Origin: Fibrobacter succinogenes | GTDB taxonomy: Bacteria > Fibrobacterota > Fibrobacteria > Fibrobacterales > Fibrobacteraceae | DNA length: 64,000 nucleotides | Direction of reading: 5' to 3' | Assembly (NCBI GenBank): GCA_902800815.1 | Contig: CADCGB010000010.1 | Span: forward strand, 62,001-126,000 | Shown: positions 8,043 to 15,971 of the stretch, piece after piece | How positions within the stretch are numbered: the stretch's first letter is position 1 | How the letters are laid out: each line of letters opens with the position of its first letter | Notes under the pieces: generated by a model | The model's database searches: none | What the model was told of the DNA's origin: nothing | The model's input: the letters and a program-made list of their open reading frames with translations, nothing else | Position numbers and translations under genes: made by a program

Positions 8043-11000
8043 TTACTTCTTCTTTTTCTCGTCGAGGATGTCGCCGAGATTGATGCCGTTGTTGCTGCCG
8101 CGGCGGACACCCCACATGAGGTCACGCGTGATGTTCGTGACCATCTTGCGGCCCACGATTACCTTCACGTGCAGGCGCGCGATATAGGCGCCCGTACCCA
8201 CGAGGCGTCCATCGTCGGCGCGCATGTTCCAGGCGAGGAACAGGTTGCCCGGGTTGGCAAGGCAGCCCGCTTCACCGTAGACTTCCTTGTCGGAGCAGAG
8301 GATGGTGCCGGAGTTGCCGCCCACGTAGTTGCCGAGGTGCGTGTAGTAGTGCGTTTCGTACTGGAGCTTCACGTCGTCGGGCTTGGCAAGCGAGAGCGTA
8401 CCGTCGCGGAACTGGTCGAGGTTGCTTGCGGTAATCGTGCCGTTCTTGATGGCCTCGATCACTTCTTCGCTTACGCCGTTGTTCTTCAGTTCCTTCTCGG
8501 AGATTTTTCCGTCGATGATATCCTGGAAGAGAGCGTTCACGTCCATGTCGGCTGCCGTCGTGATGTTCACGATGGTATCGCGGCTCGCCTCGATACCGCG
8601 CTGCACGTATTCTTCGAACAGTGCGAGGTCATCGCCGCTGAGCTTCTTCTTGTAGTTGCTTGCGGTGATGCTTGAATCCATGAATCCCGTAACTGCTTCG
8701 TCGGTGAACCCGGTGATGCTGCTTGCACGGATGGCCTCGATAAGCTGCGAGATGGATTCCTCTTCGGTAATCTCGAGCACGGTGTACGTGGTGTCATCCT
8801 TGCCGCCATTCAGGAGCGTGGAGATAAGCGCGTCGAGGCTTGCAATCTCTTCTGCCGTCTGTGTCTCGATGAGTTCGGCCACATCGAAGCCGACCAGGTG
8901 ACCCTGCACGCCGAGGGAATCGGACACGTGCTTCGCGTCGGCATCCTTGTTGGTGATGAGCTTCGGCTGTGTAGTGTTGTCCTTGTCTTGCACTATCTCG
9001 TTGTTGGGGTCAAGCGGCAGCACGTCGGTGCCGGTAATCTGCATGTCCTGCTGGCCCGAGATCCTCACCATCGGCGTGTACTTGTGCGGCTTGACACCGC
9101 TCATGTCTTCGGCGAGGTTTGTGGTGGAGCCGCCCTGCGGTACAAAGCCCACGGAGTCGCCCACGGAGGGGATAACCGCGTCGTAGGTGCTCATGGTGAA
9201 CAGCAGGCTCATCGTGCTGCCCGAAGAACCGTTATCCACGCCTACGGGCTTTTCGGGGTCGACCTTCTCGCCACCGCGGATGCACACGTAGCGGAACATG
9301 TCCTTGAAGTACTGCTTGGTATCTTCGGTAATGGCCTCGCTGAAGGTGAGTGCCAGTTCATGACCACTCTTGGTGATGCTCTTTACCGCCTGCGTTACGA
9401 TCGGGTTCACGCCGTCGGTAAGCGGGTCTGCCGCAATGTGGAAGTGGTAGCTCTTGTTGTTCTCGGTATAGGTGAACCAGGTGTCGATGCTACCCGTGTA
9501 TACGTCTTCCTTGCCGCCGGTAAATATCAGGGAACTGAATCCGCACATCTTGTACGGTTCGCAGTTGTCGCTCGGGACAATCGTGAGTTCGGTATTGTTG
9601 TTGTGGACTTTCCAGTTGTCCTTTTTCTGCACCGGGAAGCCTTCGCCGAATGCGAACTTGAGGGAGTCGAGGTTGTTCTTACCGCCAAGTTCCTTGTTGA
9701 ACTTGATGTGAAGACTGTCGCCGCGTCCGTCGCCGTTACGGTCGACGATTATCGCGCTAGAGATGCGCGGTATCGGCGGTTCCTCGAAGTTGAGGTCGGT
9801 CCATACGGCTGCCGATGCTGCTGCACCCTTCGCCTGCAGTGTAGCACCCGTAACAGGGGCGTTCGCGATTAAGTAGAATGTGCCGTGGCCCGTGGAGTCA
9901 AGCGTCACCTTGTTGATGGTCTTGCCGTTCTCATCCACTGTCTTCATGTTCGGGTCGGAGGAGGAGAGATTGATGTTCTGGTTGTAGATGGATACGGTAG
10001 CCCAGTCTTCCTCGAACATCACCTGTACCTTGTACATTTCGTAGGCCCACTTGCCAATGTAGGGCTCGTTGCCCGAAACCTGTGCACCGATGGATTCCCA
10101 CTTCTCGGTCGCGAACACAATCGTGGGTACCTTGTACGGCGGGATGGTAATCCACACGCCGGTCTTCTGTTCGGGGGCGTTCTTGAGCGAGACTTCGAGG
10201 TAGTAGTGGCCCGGGGCGAGCCCGTTGTTCTCTACGATGCGTGCGGAGTCGATGCTGAACTGGTACCAGTTGTTCTCGATGTAGATGCCCTCGAACCACA
10301 TTCCTGCGGTATCGAGCACCACGCCTGCTTCGCCGAGGTTGCCGCCGGTGAGCCTGTAGTTGGACGGGCCTTCCACCGTATCTACGTCTGCAAGTTCGTT
10401 CGCGGAGAAGTCGCAGCTGAGGGCGTCCTTCTTCACGACCTGCCACACGTCGTAGTTCTTGAGCACCGGCGTGGAGCGCGTATCGGTAAGGAATATGCTT
10501 GCCTCGGTGCGCAGGTCTATAGAGGTGCGCATCATGAAGTTCGACTGTGTCTGCTTGCGTTCGGCGTAGAAGATATGGAACGGGTAGGTCTTGCCTTCTT
10601 CGAGGCCGAGTGTATCGAGGTCTACCGCACCGGATGCCTTCGTGTGCTGCCCGCCGATGTCGACCACCAGGCGGTTGTTGATGAACACCCACACGTCGTC
10701 ATCGCCGTTGAATTCGAAGTACTGGCCGGGCACGTATTCGAACTTCGCCTGGATCTTCATGGTGAAGCCGAAGTTGTGGTAGCCCTTGTTGCCGCTCAGG
10801 GAGTCATAGTAGATGTTCTCGACCGTACCTTCTTCGTCGAGCCAGCGGAAGTCATCCAGGAAGAAGAGGCCGCCTTCGGGGCTGCTGTCGTCGCGCTGTC
10901 CGAGCCAGAAGCCGTCATCGGTCAGTTCAAGCTCTAGGTCGCGGCAAGTCGCGTTGGTGTACTTTTTGCCGTCGGTACCGGTATTGATGATTTCGGGCAG

Positions 11001-11768
11001 GAACCAGTTGTCAAGGTGGGTCGCATTCGTGCAGGTTTCCGGGAGTTCGCTGACGCGTACCGGAACTCCGTTGCTACCGAGGGTCTGTTCAACCATGCCC
11101 TTCGTGAGCGTGCAGTTGTCGGCACCGAAGTCTTCGCTGGTGCCTTCTCCGCGCAGGGGTACTCCGCGTGCCTCGTAGCCGTTACGGCCTTTTGCACTGG
11201 AACCGTCGTACCAGTCGAACATCATTACCGAGAGCGTCTTTGTCGGGCAGTCGCCCAGGCGGTTCGGGTATGCCGCAAACAGGTCGGGCGGGCCGGAGGG
11301 GTTGCCGATAATCCATAGCGTATCGTTGAGTGCTGCGATGCTGTCGAGGTTGATGGGTTCACCGATGGGTTGCAGTCCGCGAGCCACCTTCTCGGGGCCT
11401 TCCGCGGTCACGTGTATGTTACCGATGGTCTGCTTGAAGGTGACCTCGAAGCCTGTGGTGGGTGCATTCTTGACAGTTGTCTGGAACCAGCCGCAGTAGT
11501 TCTTGACTGCGGTCATTACGGATTCGCTGCCCTTGTAGGTCATGATGGCGTTGGTGTTCGTCCAGTTCGGCATGAACCGGATAACGACATTCGAGCCGCC
11601 TGCGGCTTCTCCGCCACCGCGCGGTTCTTCGCCTGCAGGTTCCTGTTCTGTAGGTGTTTCCCTGTTGTTGCCTCTGCCGTTCCCGTTACCATTCCCGGGT
11701 TGTGACATAGCGCACATCGAGGCGACCAGTGTCAACAGAGTCATACGGGTGATAATCTTATACCACAC
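8043..11768 (-). CDS. Fibro-slime domain surface protein 2
   Basis: Paralogue of the preceding-coordinate gene (1241 aa), colinear along its whole length and highly similar in the middle and C-terminal parts. It has a signal peptide (LLTLVASMCAMS) and then a Gly/Asn- and Glu-rich linker that is longer than in protein 1. The fibro-slime/PA14-like domain (~300-420) has FFLDDF, GDDDVWVFINNRLVVDIGG and FHIFYAERK. The C-terminus is the same AWNMRADDGRLVGTGAYIARL module. The GTG start, with AAGGAG upstream, mirrors the paralogue. The N-terminal third differs most between the two, including indels, so ligand specificity may differ. Likely secreted and surface-exposed. Confidence 0.9.
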   Translation of the reverse strand: MWYKIITRMTLLTLVASMCAMSQPGNGNGNGRGNNRETPTEQEPAGEEPRGGGEAAGGSNVVIRFMPNWTNTNAIMTYKGSESVMTAVKNYCGWFQTTVKNAPTTGFEVTFKQTIGNIHVTAEGPEKVARGLQPIGEPINLDSIAALNDTLWIIGNPSGPPDLFAAYPNRLGDCPTKTLSVMMFDWYDGSSAKGRNGYEARGVPLRGEGTSEDFGADNCTLTKGMVEQTLGSNGVPVRVSELPETCTNATHLDNWFLPEIINTGTDGKKYTNATCRDLELELTDDGFWLGQRDDSSPEGGLFFLDDFRWLDEEGTVENIYYDSLSGNKGYHNFGFTMKIQAKFEYVPGQYFEFNGDDDVWVFINNRLVVDIGGQHTKASGAVDLDTLGLEEGKTYPFHIFYAERKQTQSNFMMRTSIDLRTEASIFLTDTRSTPVLKNYDVWQVVKKDALSCDFSANELADVDTVEGPSNYRLTGGNLGEAGVVLDTAGMWFEGIYIENNWYQFSIDSARIVENNGLAPGHYYLEVSLKNAPEQKTGVWITIPPYKVPTIVFATEKWESIGAQVSGNEPYIGKWAYEMYKVQVMFEEDWATVSIYNQNINLSSSDPNMKTVDENGKTINKVTLDSTGHGTFYLIANAPVTGATLQAKGAAASAAVWTDLNFEEPPIPRISSAIIVDRNGDGRGDSLHIKFNKELGGKNNLDSLKFAFGEGFPVQKKDNWKVHNNNTELTIVPSDNCEPYKMCGFSSLIFTGGKEDVYTGSIDTWFTYTENNKSYHFHIAADPLTDGVNPIVTQAVKSITKSGHELALTFSEAITEDTKQYFKDMFRYVCIRGGEKVDPEKPVGVDNGSSGSTMSLLFTMSTYDAVIPSVGDSVGFVPQGGSTTNLAEDMSGVKPHKYTPMVRISGQQDMQITGTDVLPLDPNNEIVQDKDNTTQPKLITNKDADAKHVSDSLGVQGHLVGFDVAELIETQTAEEIASLDALISTLLNGGKDDTTYTVLEITEEESISQLIEAIRASSITGFTDEAVTGFMDSSITASNYKKKLSGDDLALFEEYVQRGIEASRDTIVNITTAADMDVNALFQDIIDGKISEKELKNNGVSEEVIEAIKNGTITASNLDQFRDGTLSLAKPDDVKLQYETHYYTHLGNYVGGNSGTILCSDKEVYGEAGCLANPGNLFLAWNMRADDGRLVGTGAYIARLHVKVIVGRKMVTNITRDLMWGVRRGSNNGINLGDILDEKKKK

Positions 11769-11813
11769 AATAAACGCTCCTTAATTAACATCCCATCAGT
11801 GGGGCGTTACATA

Positions 11814-11842
11814 AATATGTCTTATTTTAGGCCAAAAAGCAA
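11814..11842 (-). promoter_or_regulatory. Promoter of fibro-slime gene 2 (shared motif)
   Basis: Minus strand: TTGCTT, 17-nt spacer, CATATT, as before gene 1. It lies ~45 bp upstream of the GTG start. The remaining sequence up to 12011 is the divergent region shared with pta and shows no other clear element. Confidence 0.5.
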
Positions 11843-12011
11843 TAGGGGAGCGGCCTGGGACCCCAAAAGGCGTGCAAAAATCGTGCATAATATGGTAAAG
11901 GAAAGTTTACATGGCGTAAAAGGTGCCATTTTGCCTGCCTGCCTGCACTTTCCGGCTTTCAAAACCTACTTTTTATGCGTTCAACAAACTGACTTTTTTT
12001 GGAGATAATTT

Positions 12012-13400
12012 ATGAACCGTGTATATCTGGTGGCTTCCGCCAACATGGAAGCGAAGCTCAAGGAAGTTGTCGACGGCGTTGCCGCCGCCGGTCTCAAGTC
12101 TGCAACCTACAAGCCGTGCGTGAACGGTGCCGAAGCCGCGAAGGAACTCAAGGCCCACAATTCCGCTGTGCTCATGGAAAAGATTGCCGCCGACTTCCTC
12201 CAGCAGGATTTCGATTCCGTGGACGCCGTCGTGGTGGAAGGTGCTACCGGCATGAGCGAAGCCGTTGCCCAGAAGTTCAACGACTCCCTCGCGACCGCAC
12301 TCGATGCGAAGATCTACTCCGATAGCGAAGATGCCGACCTCTACTGCCCCAAGCGCCTGCTCCACTGCACCAAGTGCCTTGCCGCTGACCTTGCCGCAGA
12401 GCCTGCCGAACGCAAGACGAGCCAGGCGATGTTCCGCGCCGGCCTCCTCCTCAAGGCATCCAGGGCGAAGAAGCGCATCGTGCTCCCCGAAGGTAGCGAA
12501 CCGCGTACCGTGCAGGCTGCGAAGCTCGTGATTGACCGCAAGATTGCAGTGCCGGTGCTCGTTGGCAAGAAGGAAGAAATCTTCAAGGTCGCGAAGGAAC
12601 AGGGCGTGGAACTCCCCGCCGATATCGAGATTATCGAACCGAGTGCAGAACTCGCCGAAAAGTACGTGCCGACTCTTGTGGAACTCCGCAAGTCGAAGGG
12701 TATGACCGAAGACCAGGCCCGCGCGGCACTTGCCGACAACGTGATGTTGGGTACCATGATGCTCAAGATGGGCGAGGTCGATGGCCTTGTCTCTGGCGCC
12801 ATCCACTCTACCGCCGATACGCTGCGCCCCGCCTTGCAGGTGATCAAGTGCGCCCCGGGCGTGAAGTCCGTGAGCTCCGTGTTCTTCATGTGCATGCCTG
12901 GCCAGACCTACATCTATGGCGACTGCGCCATCAACCTGAACCCGACCGCCGAGGAACTCGCCGGCATTGCCCAGCAGTGCGACGACACCGCTAAGGCCTT
13001 CGGCCTGCCTAGCCGTGTTGCGATGCTCAGCTACAGCACCATGAACAGTGGCAAGGGCCCGGATGCCGATCTCGTGCGCGAAGCAACGAAGATTGTGAAG
13101 GAAGCTCGCCCCGAGATGCTCGTGGATGGCCCGCTGCAGTATGACGCGGCGACCGTGCCGAGCGTCGGGTCTCTCAAGGCCCCGGGCAGCACCGTCGCCG
13201 GCAAGGCGACCGTGTTCGTGTTCCCGAGCCTCTCTGCCGGTAACATCGGCTACAAGGCCGTGCAGCGCAGCGCTCATGGCACCATCGCCATCGGCCCGAT
13301 GCTCCAGGGCTTGGCCAAGCCGGTGAACGACCTCAGCCGTGGCGCCCTCGTGGAAGACATTGTCTACACGATTGCCTTGACTGCTGTCCAGGCTGGTTAA
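12012..13400 (+). CDS. pta: Phosphate acetyltransferase
   Basis: Converts acetyl-CoA and phosphate to acetyl-phosphate and CoA, the first step of acetate formation with ATP yield by acetate kinase. The protein has 462 aa. The PTA/PTB catalytic domain covers about residues 140-462, with [15 protein letters not shown] near its start and the conserved [31 protein letters not shown] and NIGYKAVQR motifs. The first ~135 residues are a partial remnant of the N-terminal region of long Pta enzymes, making this intermediate between the short (~330 aa) and long (~700 aa) forms. GGAG precedes the ATG. No acetate kinase gene lies next to it in this window. The 3' UTR contains the second three-hairpin element and then a terminator. 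Confidence 0.9.
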   Translation: MNRVYLVASANMEAKLKEVVDGVAAAGLKSATYKPCVNGAEAAKELKAHNSAVLMEKIAADFLQQDFDSVDAVVVEGATGMSEAVAQKFNDSLATALDAKIYSDSEDADLYCPKRLLHCTKCLAADLAAEPAERKTSQAMFRAGLLLKASRAKKRIVLPEGSEPRTVQAAKLVIDRKIAVPVLVGKKEEIFKVAKEQGVELPADIEIIEPSAELAEKYVPTLVELRKSKGMTEDQARAALADNVMLGTMMLKMGEVDGLVSGAIHSTADTLRPALQVIKCAPGVKSVSSVFFMCMPGQTYIYGDCAINLNPTAEELAGIAQQCDDTAKAFGLPSRVAMLSYSTMNSGKGPDADLVREATKIVKEARPEMLVDGPLQYDAATVPSVGSLKAPGSTVAGKATVFVFPSLSAGNIGYKAVQRSAHGTIAIGPMLQGLAKPVNDLSRGALVEDIVYTIALTAVQAG

Positions 13401-13454
13401 GACTTATGAGACCGCTCGTTCGGCGTCTCGGGTGTGGAACCTCCGGTTTCTCAC

Positions 13455-13556
13455 TCGCTCCCACCTAAAGGTGGCCATGCCCACATAAGTGCTAAAGCAC
13501 TAAGTGGTCAAAGGTCGCACCACGACTCGTTGATACGAGTCGCTTTCGGCTCACGG
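13455..13556 (+). repeat. Three-hairpin structured element, copy B
   Basis: H1 CCACC-TAAA-GGTGG (13461-13474) is identical to copy A. H2 has outer CCAC/GTGG (13481-13484/13504-13507) and inner AGTGC-TAAA-GCACT (13488-13501). H3 is CGACTCGT-TGAT-ACGAGTCG (13523-13542). Linkers CCATG and CAAAGGTCGC and the tail TTTCGGCTCAC match copy A. H2 and H3 stem sequences differ from copy A yet remain fully paired. It lies in the 3' region of pta, just before its terminator. Confidence 0.6.
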
Positions 13557-13572
13557 GCAACCGCAAAAATTC

Positions 13573-13597
13573 AAAAGCACCGCTCGGCGGTGCTTTT
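13573..13597. terminator. Rho-independent terminator after pta
   Basis: AAAAGCACCG / CGGTGCTTTT, a 10-bp stem with a 5-nt loop, followed by CCTTTG. It separates pta from the convergent gene at 13619 and can act in both directions. Confidence 0.8.
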
Positions 13598-13618
13598 CCT
13601 TTGTCGGCGAATTTCGGA

Positions 13619-14380
13619 TTACTTCTTGTCGAGCTTCGCGTTGATCTTCTTCTTCAGTTCCTTCAACTGCCAGCGACCGCGCTTGTCTTCCATAAAGAAA
13701 CTTGTACGTATTCCGCGGGAAAGTCCGCGCTCAATCAGGTCGAGCGCGTCGGCGTATCGCTTCTGCTCGAACCGCAGTTCGGCAAGAAAGAAGTAGTTAT
13801 AAAGGTCCTTCGGGTCCTGCTGCAGGGCCATGGTCAGGTACTTGTCTGCAAGGTCCTTGTCGGGCCACGTGAGGATTAGCGGAATGTAGGGCAAGAGCTG
13901 GTGGGCGCGACCGAGCACTTGCCAGTCCTCGGTTTTCGTGGCCACGTCCCGCACGATTGTCGCAATCCCGTCTTTCACCGCCTGCAGGGGATTCTTGTCG
14001 GCGCCCCACATCGATACCGCGGTCGCGTAGATATGCGCGATGTCCTTGTTCTTCGGGAACTTTGCGTAGGCTGTCTCGGCCGCGATTTTTAGGGAGTCAA
14101 GCTTCTGCGAGCGCTTTTTCTTGTCGAAGGGCACAAACCGGAAAGAAAAGTAGAGGCTCTTCACGTAGCCTTCGGTTGCCGCCTCGGCAACGGAAGCGTC
14201 GCTCATCGCCTTATGGTAGGCATCGATCATCAGCTTCGCGTTGTGTGCATCCGCCTTGTCGCCCTTTGCCTGCTCGGCTCGTGCCGCATAGCACGAATCC
14301 GCAAAGCGCAGGTCTTCGTTTGCGAAGCCCGCGAGCGTACAGAGGAGTACGGCAAGGATTATCTTGGATGCAATCCGCAT
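13619..14380 (-). CDS. Secreted helical-repeat (TPR-like) protein of unknown function
   Basis: 253 aa with a signal peptide (IILAVLLCTLAGFA-N). The rest is predominantly helical. Near the C-terminus, YLTMALQQDPKDLYNYFFLAEL and KRYADALDLIERGL read as tetratricopeptide-like units. The overall layout resembles the TatT/TRAP-transporter T-component family of periplasmic TPR proteins, but I cannot confirm this from motifs. It is the last gene of a minus-strand run (barrel protein, two-component system, phosphofructokinase, 47-aa ORF). The ATG follows directly after the stop codon of the 47-aa ORF, suggesting translational coupling. Confidence 0.6.
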   Translation of the reverse strand: MRIASKIILAVLLCTLAGFANEDLRFADSCYAARAEQAKGDKADAHNAKLMIDAYHKAMSDASVAEAATEGYVKSLYFSFRFVPFDKKKRSQKLDSLKIAAETAYAKFPKNKDIAHIYATAVSMWGADKNPLQAVKDGIATIVRDVATKTEDWQVLGRAHQLLPYIPLILTWPDKDLADKYLTMALQQDPKDLYNYFFLAELRFEQKRYADALDLIERGLSRGIRTSFFMEDKRGRWQLKELKKKINAKLDKK

Positions 14381-14524
14381 TTAGGTCTGCCAGTTTCTCA
14401 ATAGCTTGTTCACGTGTGCGATTCGGTTCTTTTCTTCGTCGGTGCCGTGGAATGTCTTGAACAGCAGGTTCCTGTATTCCATCATGGCCGTGCGGATCAG
14501 AACTTTGTCTTCTTTCTTGAGCAT
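14381..14524 (-). CDS. Small conserved-looking ORF, 47 aa, unknown
   Basis: Encodes a charged, helical 47-residue protein beginning MLKKEDKVLIRTAMMEY and ending LLRNWQT. Its TAA stop directly abuts the ATG of the downstream secreted protein (TAAATG), as in coupled operons. Codon composition matches the neighbours. There is no signal peptide or membrane segment and no recognised family. It lies 35 bp downstream of phosphofructokinase, so it is probably co-transcribed with it. Confidence 0.5.
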   Translation of the reverse strand: MLKKEDKVLIRTAMMEYRNLLFKTFHGTDEEKNRIAHVNKLLRNWQT

Positions 14525-14559
14525 AGTAAAATAATAATACAAAAAATTAGAAGGTTACT

Positions 14560-15897
14560 TTATTTGTTGCCCTTGCCCTTGCCGGAGAAATAGTCCTGCT
14601 GGCGCGTGGCTCCGAGCACGGCGTGCCAGAACGTTCCGTTCGGGTCGATCTTCTTCCTTTCGTTCACGGCGTACTCTATGGGCACGTGGCTGAACTGCTC
14701 GTTCATGCTGCCCACCACCATGTCGGTCTTGCCCGCCATGCCTGCGTGTACGGCGCTTTCTGCGAGCTGGAAGCAGAAGATGGCGTCGGTGCCCTTTGCC
14801 GGGATGCTCCGCACCATGTAGCTCGGGTCGAAGTACTTGATGTTGACTTCCTTGCCCACCTTATCGAAGTGTTCCTTGATCTTGCGGGTCAGGAATTCAC
14901 CGATATCGTTCTTCAATATGTTGCCGCTTGCGTCGCGGCGTTCTTCCTGGTCCTTGAACAGTTCCTGTCCGGCGCCTTCGGCGACGGCGATAACCGCGTG
15001 CGTCTTGCCACTGCTGTAGCGGCTCTCGAGAGCCTTGAACAGGCCTTCCAGCGTGAAGGGGACTTCGGGCACCAGGCAGAAGTTCACAACCGTAGTCGCG
15101 AGTGCTGCGTATGCGGCAATAAAGCCGGAGTCGCGGCCCATGAGCTTCACGAGTCCGAGCCCGTTGAATGCGCCGTTCGCCTCGTTGTGCGCGCTCGTGA
15201 TTACGTCGGTCGCGCTGAGTACTGCGGTCTCGAAACCGAATGTGCGGTCGATGAGGTTCAAATCGTTGTCGATAGTCTTCGGGATGCCGATAATCGAGAT
15301 GGGCTGCTTGCGCTTCTTGACTTCTTCGGCAATCGCGTGTGCGCCGCGGAGCGTGCCGTCACCGCCGATGCAGAACAGCACGTTGATGTTGAGGCGCATC
15401 AGGGTATCCACCATCACGACCGGGTCCTGCATACCGCGCGAACTCCCGAGGATGGTGCCGCCGTCTTCCTGGATGGAATCGACCACGTCGGGGTTGAGCG
15501 TGATGGGCGAGTAGCCGTAGGACGGGTTGAGCCCGCGGTAGCCGTAGGGGATACCGAAGATGTTACGGACGCCGTAGTCGAACCACAGCACCTGAACAAG
15601 GCCCTTGATCACGTTGTTGAGGCCGGGGCAGAGGCCGCCGCAGGTCACGATGCCTGCACGCGTCCAGGCGGGGTCGTGGAAAATAGTTTCGCGCGGGCCT
15701 GCAGCCTCGAGCGACGGGACCTCGATTCCCTTGTCTATAAATTCATGGATTCGCTTGATGTCGGTGGTAAGGCTGATGCGGTCGTCTTCCGAGACGAACT
15801 TGATCCCCTTCATGGGGGACTTCAGCGTGCCCTTCCCGACGGTCTCGATAGAAAGGTCGTAGTCTTGCGGGTTAGCGAGAATGTCTTCCTGTGTCAT
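14560..15897 (-). CDS. pfkA: 6-phosphofructokinase, long-type
   Basis: Phosphorylates fructose 6-phosphate to fructose 1,6-bisphosphate. The 445-aa length and N-terminal extension place it with long PFKs rather than the 320-aa E. coli type. Motifs: ITCGGLCPGLNNVI-type phosphate loop near residue 80, GGDGT near 178 and PKTIDND about 30 residues later. A Gly at the position corresponding to E. coli Gly104 favours ATP over pyrophosphate as donor, while Lys in PKTIDND is typical of PPi-type and trypanosome-like ATP-PFKs; ATP use is therefore likely but not certain. AAGGA precedes the ATG. It follows the histidine kinase gene with a 74-bp gap. Confidence 0.85.
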   Translation of the reverse strand: MTQEDILANPQDYDLSIETVGKGTLKSPMKGIKFVSEDDRISLTTDIKRIHEFIDKGIEVPSLEAAGPRETIFHDPAWTRAGIVTCGGLCPGLNNVIKGLVQVLWFDYGVRNIFGIPYGYRGLNPSYGYSPITLNPDVVDSIQEDGGTILGSSRGMQDPVVMVDTLMRLNINVLFCIGGDGTLRGAHAIAEEVKKRKQPISIIGIPKTIDNDLNLIDRTFGFETAVLSATDVITSAHNEANGAFNGLGLVKLMGRDSGFIAAYAALATTVVNFCLVPEVPFTLEGLFKALESRYSSGKTHAVIAVAEGAGQELFKDQEERRDASGNILKNDIGEFLTRKIKEHFDKVGKEVNIKYFDPSYMVRSIPAKGTDAIFCFQLAESAVHAGMAGKTDMVVGSMNEQFSHVPIEYAVNERKKIDPNGTFWHAVLGATRQQDYFSGKGKGNK

Positions 15898-15971
15898 AAT
15901 CCATATCCTTCAAAGCGGCGCGGTGTTGTTCCGCGTCCCCTAAAATACTAAAAATACGGAGGTTCCGCCTA

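Noticed and set aside
8898..10937. Two plus-strand open frames opposite fibro-slime gene 2
   Set aside because: Shadows of the paralogue; they repeat the pattern seen opposite gene 1.
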